Assembly (NCBI GenBank): GCA_016919565.1 | Contig: JACXTO010000159.1 | Coordinates: 1-5,836, forward strand | Source of the DNA: Methanomassiliicoccaceae archaeon | Lineage (GTDB): Archaea > Thermoplasmatota > Thermoplasmata > Methanomassiliicoccales > UBA472 | Reading direction: 5' to 3' | DNA length: 5,836 bases | In this document: positions 1 to 5,515 of the stretch, piece by piece | Layout: each line of letters begins with the position of its first letter | How positions within the stretch are numbered: position 1 is the first letter of the stretch | The notes under the pieces: generated by a model | Databases searched by the model: none | Seen by the model: only the letters and a program-made list of their open reading frames with translations | Told to the model about the DNA's origin: nothing | Position numbers and translations under genes: made by a program

Positions 1-223
1 AGGCGTGGTGCAGGCGGATGAAGCTGGTCCCAAACTTCCTGGAAATCTCGATAAGGAAGGGGCTCAAGATCGCCGCCCAGGCCAGGAAATAAAAGCCAGA
101 CAGTGCAAGCATCCTACCGGCGAAATCCAGAGGGTCGATGTTGCCGTCCAGTATCACATAGATGGGAATGATGGCGTAGACTGCGATGATCAGGGCGACG
201 AAGTAATTGCCTGCAGGCTTCAT
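1..223 (-). CDS. Membrane protein, N-terminal part; possible ferric-reductase-like transmembrane protein (cut by window edge)
   Basis: This open frame runs off the left edge, so only about 74 N-terminal residues are visible. The translation starts MKPAGNYFVALIIAVYAI and has two hydrophobic segments, at roughly residues 7-23 and 36-58. A basic stretch then reads EISRKFGTSFIRLHHA. A helix followed by 'L(S/R)RxxGxxxxRLHH' resembles the start of ferric-reductase-like / MsrQ-like haem-binding membrane domains, where a His of this type can bind haem. That family call rests on a short fragment and is tentative. The ATG at 223 is chosen because a TATA-like CTTTAATA (255-248) lies at -32 to -25 from it, fitting a leaderless transcript. 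An in-frame ATG at 229 (adding Met-Thr) is the alternative. No Shine-Dalgarno sequence is seen. The gene follows the DUF998 gene on the same strand after a gap of about 75 bases, but appears to have its own promoter. Confidence 0.65.
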   Translation of the reverse strand, partial: MKPAGNYFVALIIAVYAIIPIYVILDGNIDPLDFAGRMLALSGFYFLAWAAILSPFLIEISRKFGTSFIRLHHA

Positions 224-247
224 CGTCATGGCATTCGAGCTTATGGC

Positions 248-255
248 TATTAAAG
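248..255 (-). promoter_or_regulatory. TATA-like box of the left-edge membrane protein gene
   Basis: On the minus strand this reads CTTTAATA, close to the archaeal TATA-box pattern. It sits at -32 to -25 from the ATG at 223, so transcription would begin at or next to the start codon. There is no Shine-Dalgarno-like sequence between the box and the start codon, which agrees with leaderless initiation. The call rests on position and composition only. Confidence 0.45.
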
Positions 256-300
256 GTTCATTCGGGCGGCTTAGCACCCGAAGTCTAGACACCCGGAACC

Positions 301-894
301 TCAACCGGCCTTTGCATCTCCGATGTTGCGGGACATCAGGTAGCCGCTGTAGGTCAGGAGCCAGATGATGGGCGGATAGACGATAACCCTCTCCATCCCT
401 CCAGGCCCGAGCGCACCGTTCATTTCGTTGATATGCAGTCCCAGGCCTATCAGCCCGATCACGCCCGCCAGCGCCGATATGAGGCGCATCGGTCCCCGGA
501 CCTTTGTGGCGACCGCTATCGCCAGGAGGTTGATCGAAACGAAGCTGATGAGGGCGAAGAGGCCGTGGATGGCGGAGTTCAGGTCAAAGAGGCCGACACC
601 GATTACGCCTATTCCGACCGCCAGATAGAGGGCCGTCACCAAGCGTGCCGGTGAGGCCCGGTGGAGAATGAGGCCGGAGGCGATCATCAGCGCCCCCAAT
701 ATCAGGAGCGAGAGGTTGAAGAGGAGCGCCGTCTCCGGAATGATGCCCAGGTCGCTTATCGGTTGCTCGTGGATGTCGTAGCCAGGTGCGAGGGTCTCGC
801 CGAACGTCACGGATGCCAGGAACATGGCCGCGCCGATGAACATCAGCGTGCCTGCCAGTACCCGGGCGTCCAGCGATCTGCCTAGGAGATTCAT
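301..894 (-). CDS. DUF998 family integral membrane protein
   Basis: This 197-residue protein is almost entirely hydrophobic, with about six predicted transmembrane helices near residues 11-31, 56-77, 85-103, 111-130, 137-153 and 170-188. Features typical of the DUF998 family are visible. After helix 1 there is GYDIHEQPISDLG (38-50), a 'Y-D-x-x-x-x-x-ISDLG' loop. In the middle is GLFDLNSAIHGLFA (101-114) with a conserved-looking His. Near the C-terminus is GGMERVIVYPPIIW (165-178). Length and topology fit the family, whose biochemical role is not known. Some DUF998 proteins are annotated as putative membrane proteins of archaea and actinobacteria. The ATG at 894 is the only start available before an upstream in-frame stop at 958-960. 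It has no clear Shine-Dalgarno sequence and no TATA box at leaderless spacing. It lies 127 bases after the kinase stop and may depend on kinase readthrough or a promoter within that gap. The stop is TGA. Confidence 0.85.
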   Translation of the reverse strand: MNLLGRSLDARVLAGTLMFIGAAMFLASVTFGETLAPGYDIHEQPISDLGIIPETALLFNLSLLILGALMIASGLILHRASPARLVTALYLAVGIGVIGVGLFDLNSAIHGLFALISFVSINLLAIAVATKVRGPMRLISALAGVIGLIGLGLHINEMNGALGPGGMERVIVYPPIIWLLTYSGYLMSRNIGDAKAG

Positions 895-1021
895 GCCGCC
901 CCAATACTCTTCTTGTTCATGAGCCTTTCTCGAGGTCTCAGCAACAGAAATGGTAAATCATCGGCTGTCTTGCCGACCTTGGTTCCATGGTTGTAAAACC
1001 GACCTGAATTCGAAATTATGG
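895..1021 (-). other. Intergenic gap between kinase and DUF998 gene
   Basis: This 127-base spacer holds no credible gene. On the minus strand, TTTTACAA near 995-1002 is a weak TATA-like candidate that would place a transcription start around 970, leaving a leader of about 75 bases before the DUF998 start. No strong T-tract terminator follows the kinase. The two genes could therefore be co-transcribed. Confidence 0.35.
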
Positions 1022-3268
1022 CTATTGACACCTGCCAATTCTTGCCGTCATGGCATCCTTCATAGGGACTGTGAAGAAGAATGTGGCCCCCTTCCCCTCC
1101 TCCGATTCCACCCAGACGCGTCCACAATGCCGCTCGACGATCTTCTTGACTATGGCCAGTCCGACCCCCGTTCCCGGATACTCTGTCCGGCCGTGCAGTC
1201 GTTGGAACATCTGGAATAGCTTACCCGCGTTCTCCATGTTCAGGCCGATCCCGTTGTCCTTGACCGAGAATATCCATTCGCCATTCCCCGACGTTACGGA
1301 GATGCGCACCTTAGGCCGCTCCGGGCCATGGAACTTTATCGCATTCCCAACCAGGTTCTGCATCACCTGCACCATCTGCGACTCGTCTGCGAGGATGGTC
1401 GGAAGCGTATCGACGACGATCTCGGCGTCGTTTTCCTCTATGGGTTGCTTCAGGATCATGAGCGTCTCGGCTACCACCCCGTTCATAGGAGTGGGGGTCG
1501 GTTCCTTGCCTCTTGTGTCTACCCTTGAATACTCCAAGAGGTCGTCGATCAGGTCCCGCATGCGCTGCCCACCGTCCACTGCGTAGTGGATGTACATCTG
1601 CGCGGTCTGGTCGAGGCCTTCCTTGTACTTCCGTTCCAGTAGCGAAAGGTAGTTGACGACCATGCGGAGCGGCTCCTGCATGTCGTGCGATGCGACGTAG
1701 GCGAACTGCTGCAGCTCGGCATTGGACCGTGCCAGTTCCTCGGTTCGCTGCTTGAGGTGCTCCTCGGTCAGCTTGAGGTCCGTGATGTCCTGCACGGTCC
1801 CCAGGGCACTCAGGAGCACTCCTTCGGAATTGACCTCCATCTCCGCCTTCTCGCGCACCCATTTGACCTCGCCATTCACAAGGATCCTGTGCTCGATGTC
1901 GTAAGGCTCTCCGCGGAGCGCCGCGGCCCACTTCTTGTCCACCGTATCCCGATCGTCGGGATGGATGGCTCCTATGAAAAGGCCATAGGTCATTGGGGTG
2001 CCCTTCGGGATCCCGAAGATGCGGTGGGTCTCGTCCGACCATTTGAGTTCCCCATTCGCGCTGATCCGCCAGCTTCCGGTCGTGGCCACGGATTGGGCCT
2101 GCTTCAGGTCCGCCCGGCTCTCCCGCAGCAATTTCTCCGCCCGCTTCCTCTGGAACGCCTCGACGATCGTCGGTGCGATCTCCTCAATGGCCCGACCGTC
2201 CACCTCGGAGTACCCTCCCTCGTTATTGGCGACGGCGATCATGCCCACGATTCTGCCCTTATATTTCAGGGGGACGCCGAGGAACGACGTCAGAGATGGA
2301 TGCCCTGAAGGCAGTCCGGAGCTGTTCGGGTGCGATGACGGGTCGTTGGCTATGAGCGGCTCTCCTTCCATCAGCACCTTTCCATTGAGACCATGCGCCT
2401 TGAACCCGATCTTAACTTTGCATCCTCTGGCCGGTTTGAGAATGGAGCAAGTCTCCAATCCTGCCTTGCTTATGGAGATGGCATCCATTTTCCCCTCGCG
2501 ATCGAGCTCGCCGATGAACCCGAACTTGCTATGGGTCAGCTCCTCGGCCACGGCCAGGCAAACCGCCCCGAGTTCCTCCTCCGTCCGGCTGGTGACCGCC
2601 TCCCGCAATATCCTATTGATCCCCGCCAATGTCTGGCTGTTCCTCTGCACCTTAGCCTCCGACTGACTGAGCTCGCTGACATTGAGGAACACCCGCCTCC
2701 GATAGGCATGAAGCTGCATGGAGCTGGAAGCGGCGATGATATTGGCCATTCCGATGACGATGAGTATGGTGAACAGCATCTCCACCGAGGGCTGGAAGAT
2801 CGAGACGATGATCAGCACCTCACCGACCGAGGCTGCGGTGGCCAGGACGATCTGGGTGACGTACTTGTTGGGTATGACCAGATACAGGAGGAAGACCGCT
2901 ATCGCGACAACCGATATGTGAACGAATAGGCTGTCCTGGCGGGTGAAGTCCACCAGCAGGTTGGATGCGACGAAGACCATCGCCCAGATTCCGATCGACA
3001 GGTGGTAGGTGCGGTAATCCTTCAACCGGCTCATGAAGATGATCTGCAGGATGCTGTAGATTATCAGGCCTATCCTGTATATGGCAAGCCAGATGAATTC
3101 CTGCGTGGCCCCGAATGACTGATAGTCGTTGAAGATGAAGCTGGCCACCAGCACCATGATGAGCAGCACGCCGATACTGGCCTGCCTGACATCGTTTGGG
3201 AGGTTATACTGATGAAAACTAACCTCCTGTTCTTCCGTAAGTCCAAACGACAAGCTCTTCGTCACCAT
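1022..3268 (-). CDS. Membrane-bound sensor histidine kinase (6 TM, GAF, PAS, HisKA, HATPase)
   Basis: This 748-residue kinase would sit in the cytoplasmic membrane, autophosphorylate on His and pass the phosphate to a response regulator. Six hydrophobic helices lie at about residues 29-47, 57-79, 88-107, 114-132, 136-158 and 163-184, with very short loops and no large extracellular sensor domain. A linker follows, then a GAF domain (about 217-375, with NDPSSHP and FLGVPLKYKGRIVGMIAV) and a PAS domain of the PAS_3 type (about 393-500, with IHPDDRD and GTVQDITDLK). A short coiled coil (about 498-521) leads into HisKA with the H-box SHDMQEPLR (phospho-acceptor His528). The HATPase has N-box NLVGNAIKFH (638-647), G1 DNGIGL (671-676), F-box FQMFQRLH (685-692) and G2 GTGVGLAIV (699-707). 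All catalytic motifs are intact. There is no receiver domain and no regulator gene nearby. The ATG at 3268 has only a weak GGGGT upstream. The stop is TAG, backed by an in-frame TAA two codons later. The signal sensed is unknown. Confidence 0.95.
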   Translation of the reverse strand: MVTKSLSFGLTEEQEVSFHQYNLPNDVRQASIGVLLIMVLVASFIFNDYQSFGATQEFIWLAIYRIGLIIYSILQIIFMSRLKDYRTYHLSIGIWAMVFVASNLLVDFTRQDSLFVHISVVAIAVFLLYLVIPNKYVTQIVLATAASVGEVLIIVSIFQPSVEMLFTILIVIGMANIIAASSSMQLHAYRRRVFLNVSELSQSEAKVQRNSQTLAGINRILREAVTSRTEEELGAVCLAVAEELTHSKFGFIGELDREGKMDAISISKAGLETCSILKPARGCKVKIGFKAHGLNGKVLMEGEPLIANDPSSHPNSSGLPSGHPSLTSFLGVPLKYKGRIVGMIAVANNEGGYSEVDGRAIEEIAPTIVEAFQRKRAEKLLRESRADLKQAQSVATTGSWRISANGELKWSDETHRIFGIPKGTPMTYGLFIGAIHPDDRDTVDKKWAAALRGEPYDIEHRILVNGEVKWVREKAEMEVNSEGVLLSALGTVQDITDLKLTEEHLKQRTEELARSNAELQQFAYVASHDMQEPLRMVVNYLSLLERKYKEGLDQTAQMYIHYAVDGGQRMRDLIDDLLEYSRVDTRGKEPTPTPMNGVVAETLMILKQPIEENDAEIVVDTLPTILADESQMVQVMQNLVGNAIKFHGPERPKVRISVTSGNGEWIFSVKDNGIGLNMENAGKLFQMFQRLHGRTEYPGTGVGLAIVKKIVERHCGRVWVESEEGKGATFFFTVPMKDAMTARIGRCQ

Positions 3269-3472
3269 GTCGACCCCAGGACCAGCTCTGTCTCCTGCCA
3301 GCGCGGGTCATGTCAACCGATTCGGATGTGGGTTTATTGGGCGTTCTTTGTACTTAAGTGATGCCACTCCTGACATGCGAAAAAGAGCCCTGTTCTGACT
3401 CGAATGCGTACGATGACATCGGATCGCGTCGCCTGATCCCCTACCTGCCAAATACGCGAATTCCGACCTGGC
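3269..3472 (-). other. Intergenic leader region upstream of the kinase
   Basis: This 204-base gap separates the MGMT-like gene from the kinase. Short frames within it lack family features and are not called. Read on the minus strand it contains a five-T tract (3384-3380) and two TATA-like candidates: CTTAAGTA (3358-3351) and CCAATAAACC (3340-3331). No TATA-like sequence sits at the -32 to -24 position from the kinase ATG, so the kinase mRNA probably carries an untranslated leader of some 40-60 bases, unlike its neighbours. No tRNA or convincing hairpin was seen. Confidence 0.4.
3351..3358 (-). promoter_or_regulatory. Candidate TATA box for the kinase gene
   Basis: The minus strand reads CTTAAGTA. 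With a usual archaeal spacing of about 26 bases, transcription would begin near 3325, giving a leader of around 57 bases before the ATG at 3268. CCAATAAACC at 3340-3331 is a competing candidate. Neither is strong. Confidence 0.25.
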
Positions 3473-3970
3473 TCAGAAAGAAAAAAGGCGATCTTCCCAA
3501 TTCGCCACTCTCGAGCCCCTACCCTTACCAATTATCGCATGGCTTTCGCGCCGCAGAAGGCGACCGTGCGATTCTACCCCTCCTGGATATTTATCATTGA
3601 GATAGCCGCCGATCTTCAATGTGCGCCAATATGGGATGTTCAGGTCCACTCCCCTCTTCGTCGCCTCCTCGACCGCATTGGCGGCTGTCATTACGAAGAT
3701 GCCTGAGGTGAGGGTGCAGCAAGCCCGGACGCCGTGCCGCTTGGCTATCTCCTTGACGATATCAGCCAGTGTGGTCAGCATGCCCTCAGGAACTAGCTTC
3801 ATCAACTCGACGACCTCGCTGGGGTTGACGAGGACCACATCGTCCCCTGCCTCCGCGCCCAGCTTATGCAGTGTCCTATAGCAGGGGAATCCCTCTTCCA
3901 GCCTCAGGACCTTGGGGTAGCCCTGCTTATCGACCAGCTTCTCCTCCCAGGTCTTCCTGCAATAGCCCAT
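3473..3970 (-). CDS. MGMT-family (alkyltransferase-like) protein lacking the acceptor cysteine
   Basis: This 165-residue protein belongs to the archaeal/bacterial 'MGMT family protein' group related to O6-methylguanine-DNA methyltransferase. It begins MGYCRKTWEEKLVDKQGYPK, as family members do. The recognisable core is NPSEVVELMKLVPEGMLTT (49-67) with the DNA-binding-domain-like segment TTLADIVKEIAKRHG (66-80), then IPYWRTLKIGGYLNDKYPGG (112-131) and LLRRESHAIIGKG (138-150). In true methyltransferases the active site is PCHR. Here the aligned segment is PYWR (113-116), so the acceptor Cys is a Tyr. The protein therefore cannot be a standard alkyl acceptor. By analogy with ATL proteins (PWHR) it may bind damaged DNA and flag it for repair, but this is inferred. 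The usual EGH after the LL motif is ESH here. The ATG at 3970 is preferred over an in-frame TTG at 3976 because the family begins near it and TAATTCTA lies 24-31 bases upstream. It starts 28 bases after the SRPBCC gene stop. Confidence 0.85.
   Translation of the reverse strand: MGYCRKTWEEKLVDKQGYPKVLRLEEGFPCYRTLHKLGAEAGDDVVLVNPSEVVELMKLVPEGMLTTLADIVKEIAKRHGVRACCTLTSGIFVMTAANAVEEATKRGVDLNIPYWRTLKIGGYLNDKYPGGVESHGRLLRRESHAIIGKGRGSRVANWEDRLFSF
3476..3486 (-). terminator. Possible oligo-T terminator at the end of the MGMT-like gene
   Basis: On the minus strand the last codons read TTTTTTCTTTC just before the TGA stop. Archaeal RNA polymerase often terminates at T-rich stretches without a strong hairpin, so the SRPBCC/MGMT transcript could end here, before the kinase leader. 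The tract also encodes the C-terminal residues (LFSF), so the base composition may simply reflect coding. Confidence 0.3.
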
Positions 3971-3993
3971 GTTCAATCGAGCGGGAATCCAGC

Positions 3994-4001
3994 TAGAATT
4001 A
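3994..4001 (-). promoter_or_regulatory. Weak TATA-like box ahead of the MGMT-like gene
   Basis: The minus strand reads TAATTCTA at -31 to -24 from the ATG at 3970, and its first three bases are the TAA stop of the SRPBCC gene. The spacing matches the other leaderless promoters in this window, and no Shine-Dalgarno sequence precedes the ATG. The sequence is a poor TATA box, so co-transcription with the SRPBCC gene remains possible. Confidence 0.3.
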
Positions 4002-4436
4002 GCGCTTCCCTGTTCCCTCGCACAAATTCTTCATCGCTGCATTCATGAGGTCTAGGCCTTTCTGCTGGTCGCGGGCCAATCCTCCGATCATCGGCGACAG
4101 TGCGCCAGTGAACTCCACGCTCTGGAAGGCTCGGGTCTTGCTCCCACCCATTGCCTCGAACTTGAACAAGTGGGTTGATCTCAGCATGCCTTTGATGACC
4201 GGTCCGCTCATAAGTATCTCCTGGTTCGGCTGGACTTTGATAACTTCTGATATGAAGTTGGTGTCCTTCCGTCCAGGCGCCTTGACAGTGACGGCGATTT
4301 TGCTTCCGACGTTGGACCCGCCTTCCAAGCGAGTTATCCAGGGATTCCATTTTGGATACGACTTGAAGTCGGTCACCACCTGCCACACGCGCTCTACTGG
4401 CGCATCGATGTCCACGCTCCCCCTGATTTCCCTCAT
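3999..4436 (-). CDS. SRPBCC (START-like / polyketide cyclase-like) family protein
   Basis: This is a 145-residue single-domain protein. The N-terminus IRGSVDIDAPVERVWQVVTD is the classic first strand and helix of the SRPBCC fold: 'hydrophobic strand - D/A-P-x-E-x-V-W'. It is followed by FKSYPKWNPWI (24-34) with the family's 'YPxWNP' signature. Later segments include VKVQPNQEIL and HLFKFEAMGG (strand pairs of the helix-grip barrel). Next is SVEFTGALSPMIGG, then a long C-terminal helix ending near LMNAAMKNLCEG. Members bind hydrophobic small molecules in a deep pocket. The ligand here cannot be told, and a catalytic role is not evident. Length is standard for a soluble cytoplasmic member, with no signal peptide. 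The ATG at 4436 has AATAAATA at -31 to -24, consistent with a leaderless message. The gene is divergent from the ABC operon and lies just upstream of the MGMT-like gene. The stop is TAA. Confidence 0.9.
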   Translation of the reverse strand: MREIRGSVDIDAPVERVWQVVTDFKSYPKWNPWITRLEGGSNVGSKIAVTVKAPGRKDTNFISEVIKVQPNQEILMSGPVIKGMLRSTHLFKFEAMGGSKTRAFQSVEFTGALSPMIGGLARDQQKGLDLMNAAMKNLCEGTGKR

Positions 4437-4459
4437 GAGGAAAAAGAGTCCGAGGTGGC

Positions 4460-4467
4460 TATTTATT
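4460..4467 (-). promoter_or_regulatory. TATA-like box of the SRPBCC gene
   Basis: The minus strand reads AATAAATA at -31 to -24 from the ATG at 4436. The intervening sequence has no Shine-Dalgarno motif, so the transcript likely starts at or beside the ATG. Confidence 0.45.
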
Positions 4468-4565
4468 CATTGCTGAGAATTGGGAAAGATCCTTTACGAT
4501 TGCTAAGTCAAGGCTCACATCCAGTCTATTCGCATGAAATAAGAAGAGGGAACATTTCAAGAACG

Positions 4566-4573
4566 TTTTAAAT
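4566..4573 (+). promoter_or_regulatory. TATA box of the ABC transporter operon
   Basis: TTTTAAAT lies at -32 to -25 from the ATG at 4598, preceded by a purine-rich AAGAACG that could be a TFB-recognition element. The spacing places the transcription start at the ATG, which argues for 4598 as the true start instead of the in-frame TTG at 4580. Confidence 0.55.
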
Positions 4574-4597
4574 GATAAGTTGCTGATATGCCCAGCA

Positions 4598-5515
4598 ATG
4601 CCTGCGCTCGAAGTCCGCTCTCTGAGCAAGCATTTCGGCGATGTCAAGGCAGTCAAGGACATATCGTTCTCCGTGAACCAGGGGGAATTCTTCGGCCTCC
4701 TCGGACCTAATGGGGCGGGGAAGACAACCACCATCAGGATGATCATCGGCGTCCTCAAGCCCGACGCAGGCAGCGTGCTGATCGAGGGTGTCGACCTCGG
4801 CAAGAACTACTTCGAAGCGAAATCGAAGATCGGGGCGATCCCGGAAGTGGGCAACATCTATCCAGATCTCAGCGCTCGGGAGAACATTGACCTCGTCGGC
4901 CGGTTCTATGGGCTCTCCAAATCACTCAGGCAGGAGAGAGCGGAGAAACTGCTTTCCGACCTGGGCCTGAAGGACCGCGGCGACGACCTGGCCCGCAAGT
5001 TCTCCAAGGGGATGAGGCAGCGCGTGAGCATCGCCTGCGCCCTAGTGAACGAGCCGCCGATCCTCATACTGGACGAGCCGACCGAGGGGCTCGACGTCAT
5101 GAGCCGGAGATTGATCATCGACAAGGTCAAGGAGATGAACCAGAAAGGCTCGACGGTAATACTTACAACTCACAACATCGAGGAGGCGAACCGGCTCTGC
5201 CAAAGGGTCTGCATCATCAACAAGGGAGCGATCGTCGCCATCGATTCGCCGGAGCGGCTCCGCAGGACCGCGGAGAAGATGCAGATCGTCGAGGTCGGCT
5301 TCAACAAGAAGATCGATGCCGCCTGGTTCAGCTCTGAGCTGATCACCCGCTTGGTGCAGTGCGGGGAGAAATGGCAATTCTATACCGAGGACCCGGACAA
5401 GGCAATCGATCACATAGTCAAGGTCAAGGACAGGATGGACCTGAAGATAACTTCCATAGGAACATCTGGTCCGACGCTGGAGGACGTGTTCGTCAAGCTT
5501 TGCGAGGTGCCCTGA
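4598..5515 (+). CDS. ABC transporter ATP-binding protein
   Basis: This 305-residue ATPase is the motor of an ABC-2 type exporter, working at the inner face of the membrane. Motifs are in order: Walker A GPNGAGKTT (36-44), signature FSKGMRQR (135-142, an LSGGQ variant), Walker B ILILDEP (155-161, catalytic Glu160), D-loop EGLD (163-166) and the switch His192 in LTTHNIEEA. The Q-loop position reads IPEVGNIY, with Glu83 where Gln is usual. A C-terminal extension of about 80 residues, ending SGPTLEDVFVKL, is the DUF4162-like tail common in CcmA/drug- or Na+-export ATPases. The ATG at 4598 is chosen over an in-frame TTG at 4580: the protein then starts MPALEVRSLSKHFG as family members do, and a TATA box sits at leaderless spacing. 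Its stop overlaps the permease start (TGATG), showing translational coupling. The substrate cannot be assigned. Confidence 0.95.
   Translation: MPALEVRSLSKHFGDVKAVKDISFSVNQGEFFGLLGPNGAGKTTTIRMIIGVLKPDAGSVLIEGVDLGKNYFEAKSKIGAIPEVGNIYPDLSARENIDLVGRFYGLSKSLRQERAEKLLSDLGLKDRGDDLARKFSKGMRQRVSIACALVNEPPILILDEPTEGLDVMSRRLIIDKVKEMNQKGSTVILTTHNIEEANRLCQRVCIINKGAIVAIDSPERLRRTAEKMQIVEVGFNKKIDAAWFSSELITRLVQCGEKWQFYTEDPDKAIDHIVKVKDRMDLKITSIGTSGPTLEDVFVKLCEVP
5504..5509 (+). promoter_or_regulatory. Shine-Dalgarno site of the permease gene
   Basis: GAGGTG lies inside the end of the ATPase gene with a five-base spacer to the ATG at 5515. It is complementary to the archaeal 16S rRNA 3' end (anti-SD CACCTCC type). 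This second gene of the operon thus uses a Shine-Dalgarno sequence, while the first gene appears leaderless. Confidence 0.6.

Larger units (their letters stand above)
4437..4597. promoter_or_regulatory. Divergent promoter region between SRPBCC gene and ABC operon
   Basis: This 161-base, comparatively A/T-rich spacer carries outward-facing TATA-like boxes at both ends, one for each flanking gene. No coding sequence is supported inside it. The roughly 100 bases between the boxes could hold regulator sites, but no clear inverted repeat was found by eye. Confidence 0.6.

Noticed and set aside
5..253. Plus-strand frame of 82 codons at the left edge
   Set aside because: It is antisense to the better-supported membrane protein fragment, whose translation has clear hydrophobic segments, while this one is polar and without motifs.
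241..1032. TTATGGCTATT repeated at 241-251 and 1016-1026
   Set aside because: It is an 11-base match only, in unrelated contexts (a promoter and a gene end), with no extension on either side, so it is probably chance.
891..1127. Minus-strand frame of 78 codons spanning the kinase end and the spacer
   Set aside because: It overlaps the kinase C-terminus in a different frame and its translation resembles no protein family.
1311..2042. Minus-strand open frame of 243 codons
   Set aside because: It lies wholly inside the kinase gene in another frame, has low-complexity Arg/Gly/Pro-rich composition and no family motif. The kinase frame has complete catalytic motifs.
1685..2666. Overlapping plus-strand open frames of 207 and 222 codons
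   Set aside because: They are antisense to the kinase, a common effect of GC-rich codon use, and their translations show no recognisable domain.
3302..3340. Possible T-arm-like GGTTCGAAT-type sequence, considered as a tRNA remnant
   Set aside because: No acceptor stem, anticodon arm or D-arm can be paired around it.
3334..3531. Minus-strand open frame of 65 codons across the end of the MGMT-like gene
   Set aside because: It overlaps the well-supported MGMT-like C-terminus and the spacer, has no family features and no ribosome-binding or promoter signal.
4459..4803. Minus-strand frame of 114 codons across the divergent promoter region and ATPase start
   Set aside because: It is antisense to the ATPase Walker A region and would cover both promoters. 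It has no recognisable features.
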